Positions 8,830 through 10,300 of a DNA stretch of 10,300 nt are shown here, one piece after another; within the stretch, counting starts at the first letter, position 1; every line of letters starts with the position of its first letter. The DNA is from Poronia punctata. Its lineage: Eukaryota > Ascomycota > Sordariomycetes > Xylariales > Xylariaceae. The notes beneath the pieces were generated by a model, which was given only the letters and a program-made list of their open reading frames with translations, made no database searches and was not told the DNA's origin. The translations under genes and the position numbers were made by a program. Location of the stretch: NCBI GenBank assembly GCA_022579005.1, contig MU402028.1:1-10300 (forward strand). The letters are read 5' to 3'.

Positions 8830-10300
8830 AAAAAGCTTTTACTTAATAATTTTAATAATATTATATATAAAGTTTAGTTTTTTCTTTTTTTTTAAAGTAT
8901 TAAAATAGCTTTTTAAGCAATTTAAATCCTTATTTATATTAGTTATATATACTTATTTTAAAAGCTGCTAATAAAAAGCTAAACTTTAAAAAAGCTTATA
9001 AAAATAAAAGCATTAAAGCATTTTTTAATATTAGTAAAGCTTATTAAAAGATTTTTGCTTATAATATAGTTTTTATTATTACTATTAGCTTTATTTATAA
9101 TACTTATTAAACTATATTATTTATTTTTAATTATAGCTATTTTAATAGTATAATATATTATTTACTTTTTTAGCTACTTTGTAGCTTTTGCTTACTAACT
9201 TTTTATTTAATAATAATATTTTTTATATTAATAGTTTAAAGTATATTTTAAATTATAATAAGTTTATTAAAGTATAAGTTTTTATTTTTTATAATACTAT
9301 AGCTTAGTTTTAGCTTATTTAGCAATAGCTTACTATTTTTTTATTAACTAAGTATATATTTTATAATTTAGTATTTATTATATTAATTATAATTACTTTA
9401 CTTATTATTTTATTTAATATAAACTTTTTTAACTTTTTTTTTATATTAGTTTAGTAAACAGCTTACGTTTACTAAGTATTTAGCTAGCTTTTAAGTATTA
9501 TATTTTACTAGCTAGCTTTTTTATTTTATTAAATATTTTTATTTACTTTAATTTTTTTAATACTAAATAATATTTTTTACTTTTTATTTTTTTTACTTAT
9601 TTTTTAACTTAAGTAGCGCTGTTTTGCTAGCATTTTTTAGCTAGTTTATTTATAGCTTAAGTAATAATATAAAAAACATATTATAAACTTAAAAATAAAT
9701 TTTTAATAATTAAATTTAGTACGCTTAAGTTTTTACTTTTTTAACAACTTTAACTTAAATATATATAAAAGCTAGTTTTTTTTTATACTTAAACTTAAAA
9801 TATACTATTAATAGCTTTACTATATTATTTACTTAAAACTTTTTTAGCATATAATGCTTATTATAATACTTTTATATTAACTTTATTGCTTATTTTTAAT
9901 ACTTGCAAACTATATAGTATATAGCTTTTATTTATTATAGCTTTTTTTTTATTTTTTAAATAATAAATTAAAGCTGCTTTAGTATATACTTAATATTTTT
10001 TAGGTAATATTTATATAATATTTTAAATAATAAATAGCTTATAATAGTATATTAGCTATTATTATATATAAACTTAGTATTTACTAATACTTTAACTTAG
10101 CTATTTAGCTTATTACTATAAAAAGTATAAAAATATTTTTTTAAAGTTTAGTATACTTATTTTATTTAATTATTAGTTTAAAAGTACTATATAGTAAATA
10201 GCTACTAATATATTTTTTATACTTTATAAAACTTTTTTTAAAATTTGCTTATAATAAGTTTATTTTTATTATTTATAATTTTTTTTAAAAACTTATATTA

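Larger units (their letters stand above)
7831..10300. other. Hypermutated AT-rich block, unidentified decayed element(s)
   Basis: No gene is called here. Stops are dense in all frames. The plus strand is rich in T and carries more C than G, unlike both regions to its left, so the block is probably a different element with a purine-rich coding strand on the minus side. One minus-strand frame between about 8520 and 7700 gives a Lys/Gln-type reading with basic and coiled-coil-like character, vaguely like the C-terminal part of a pogo/Fot1-type transposase, but no DDE motif was found upstream. CpA and TpG are again mostly limited to GCA and TGC. Microsatellite and hairpin features in the block are listed separately. 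Confidence 0.6.

Noticed and set aside
9020..9060. Minus-strand reading around DIKKCF-like codons that might be a LINE or group II reverse transcriptase
   Set aside because: The resemblance covers only a few residues, no YADD-type motif follows, and Lys/Phe/Asn readings are common in DNA of this composition.
1..10300. Mitochondrial or apicoplast/Plasmodium-type AT-rich DNA, or a natural AT-rich intergenic spacer
   Set aside because: No mitochondrial genes, tRNAs or GC clusters were seen. The selective loss of CpA, TpG and TpC and the stop codons at tryptophan positions in a copia relic indicate directed C-to-T mutation rather than uniform AT bias.

Overview
This window reads as an extremely AT-rich, gene-empty block of nuclear DNA, most likely from a filamentous ascomycete (Pezizomycotina). 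Spot counts give only about 10-13 % G+C. Stop codons are dense in all frames and I find no intact coding sequence, tRNA, rRNA or CRISPR array. CpA and TpG are strongly depleted and TpA is very abundant, the pattern left by repeat-induced point mutation (RIP), the fungal process that mutates C to T in duplicated DNA. The assignment rests on this signature plus one recognisable fungal-type retrotransposon relic. No species is identifiable.

Layout. Positions 1 to about 6230 are the most decayed part. The plus strand there carries more T than A and more G than C, and I recognise no family. It contains an 18-bp tandem repeat at 5273-5362. From about 6230 to 7600 the composition changes (A over T, C over G on the plus strand) and decay is milder. 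Under the mutations lies the pol gene of a Ty1/copia retrotransposon on the plus strand. The C-terminal part of integrase (about 6485-6800) can be read clearly, with stop codons at tryptophan positions and one frame slip in an A9 run. It is followed by a Lys/Asn-rich linker, and a less certain piece of integrase core lies just upstream. A short, relatively GC-rich patch at 7620-7830 marks a second compositional switch. From about 7830 to 10300 the plus strand is rich in T and C, which suggests at least one more relic, probably coding on the minus strand, that I could not name with confidence. It includes a hexamer microsatellite (8525-8560) and an 11-bp-stem hairpin (8797-8829).

Taken together, this is a mosaic of fragmented transposable elements in mixed orientation, mutated beyond function, of the kind that forms AT-rich heterochromatic blocks (pericentromeric, subtelomeric or interstitial) in RIP-competent fungi. 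The most interesting feature is the mutation context. C survives mainly in ApCpT and GpCpN, while TpC is depleted as well as CpA, and GpCpA is largely spared.
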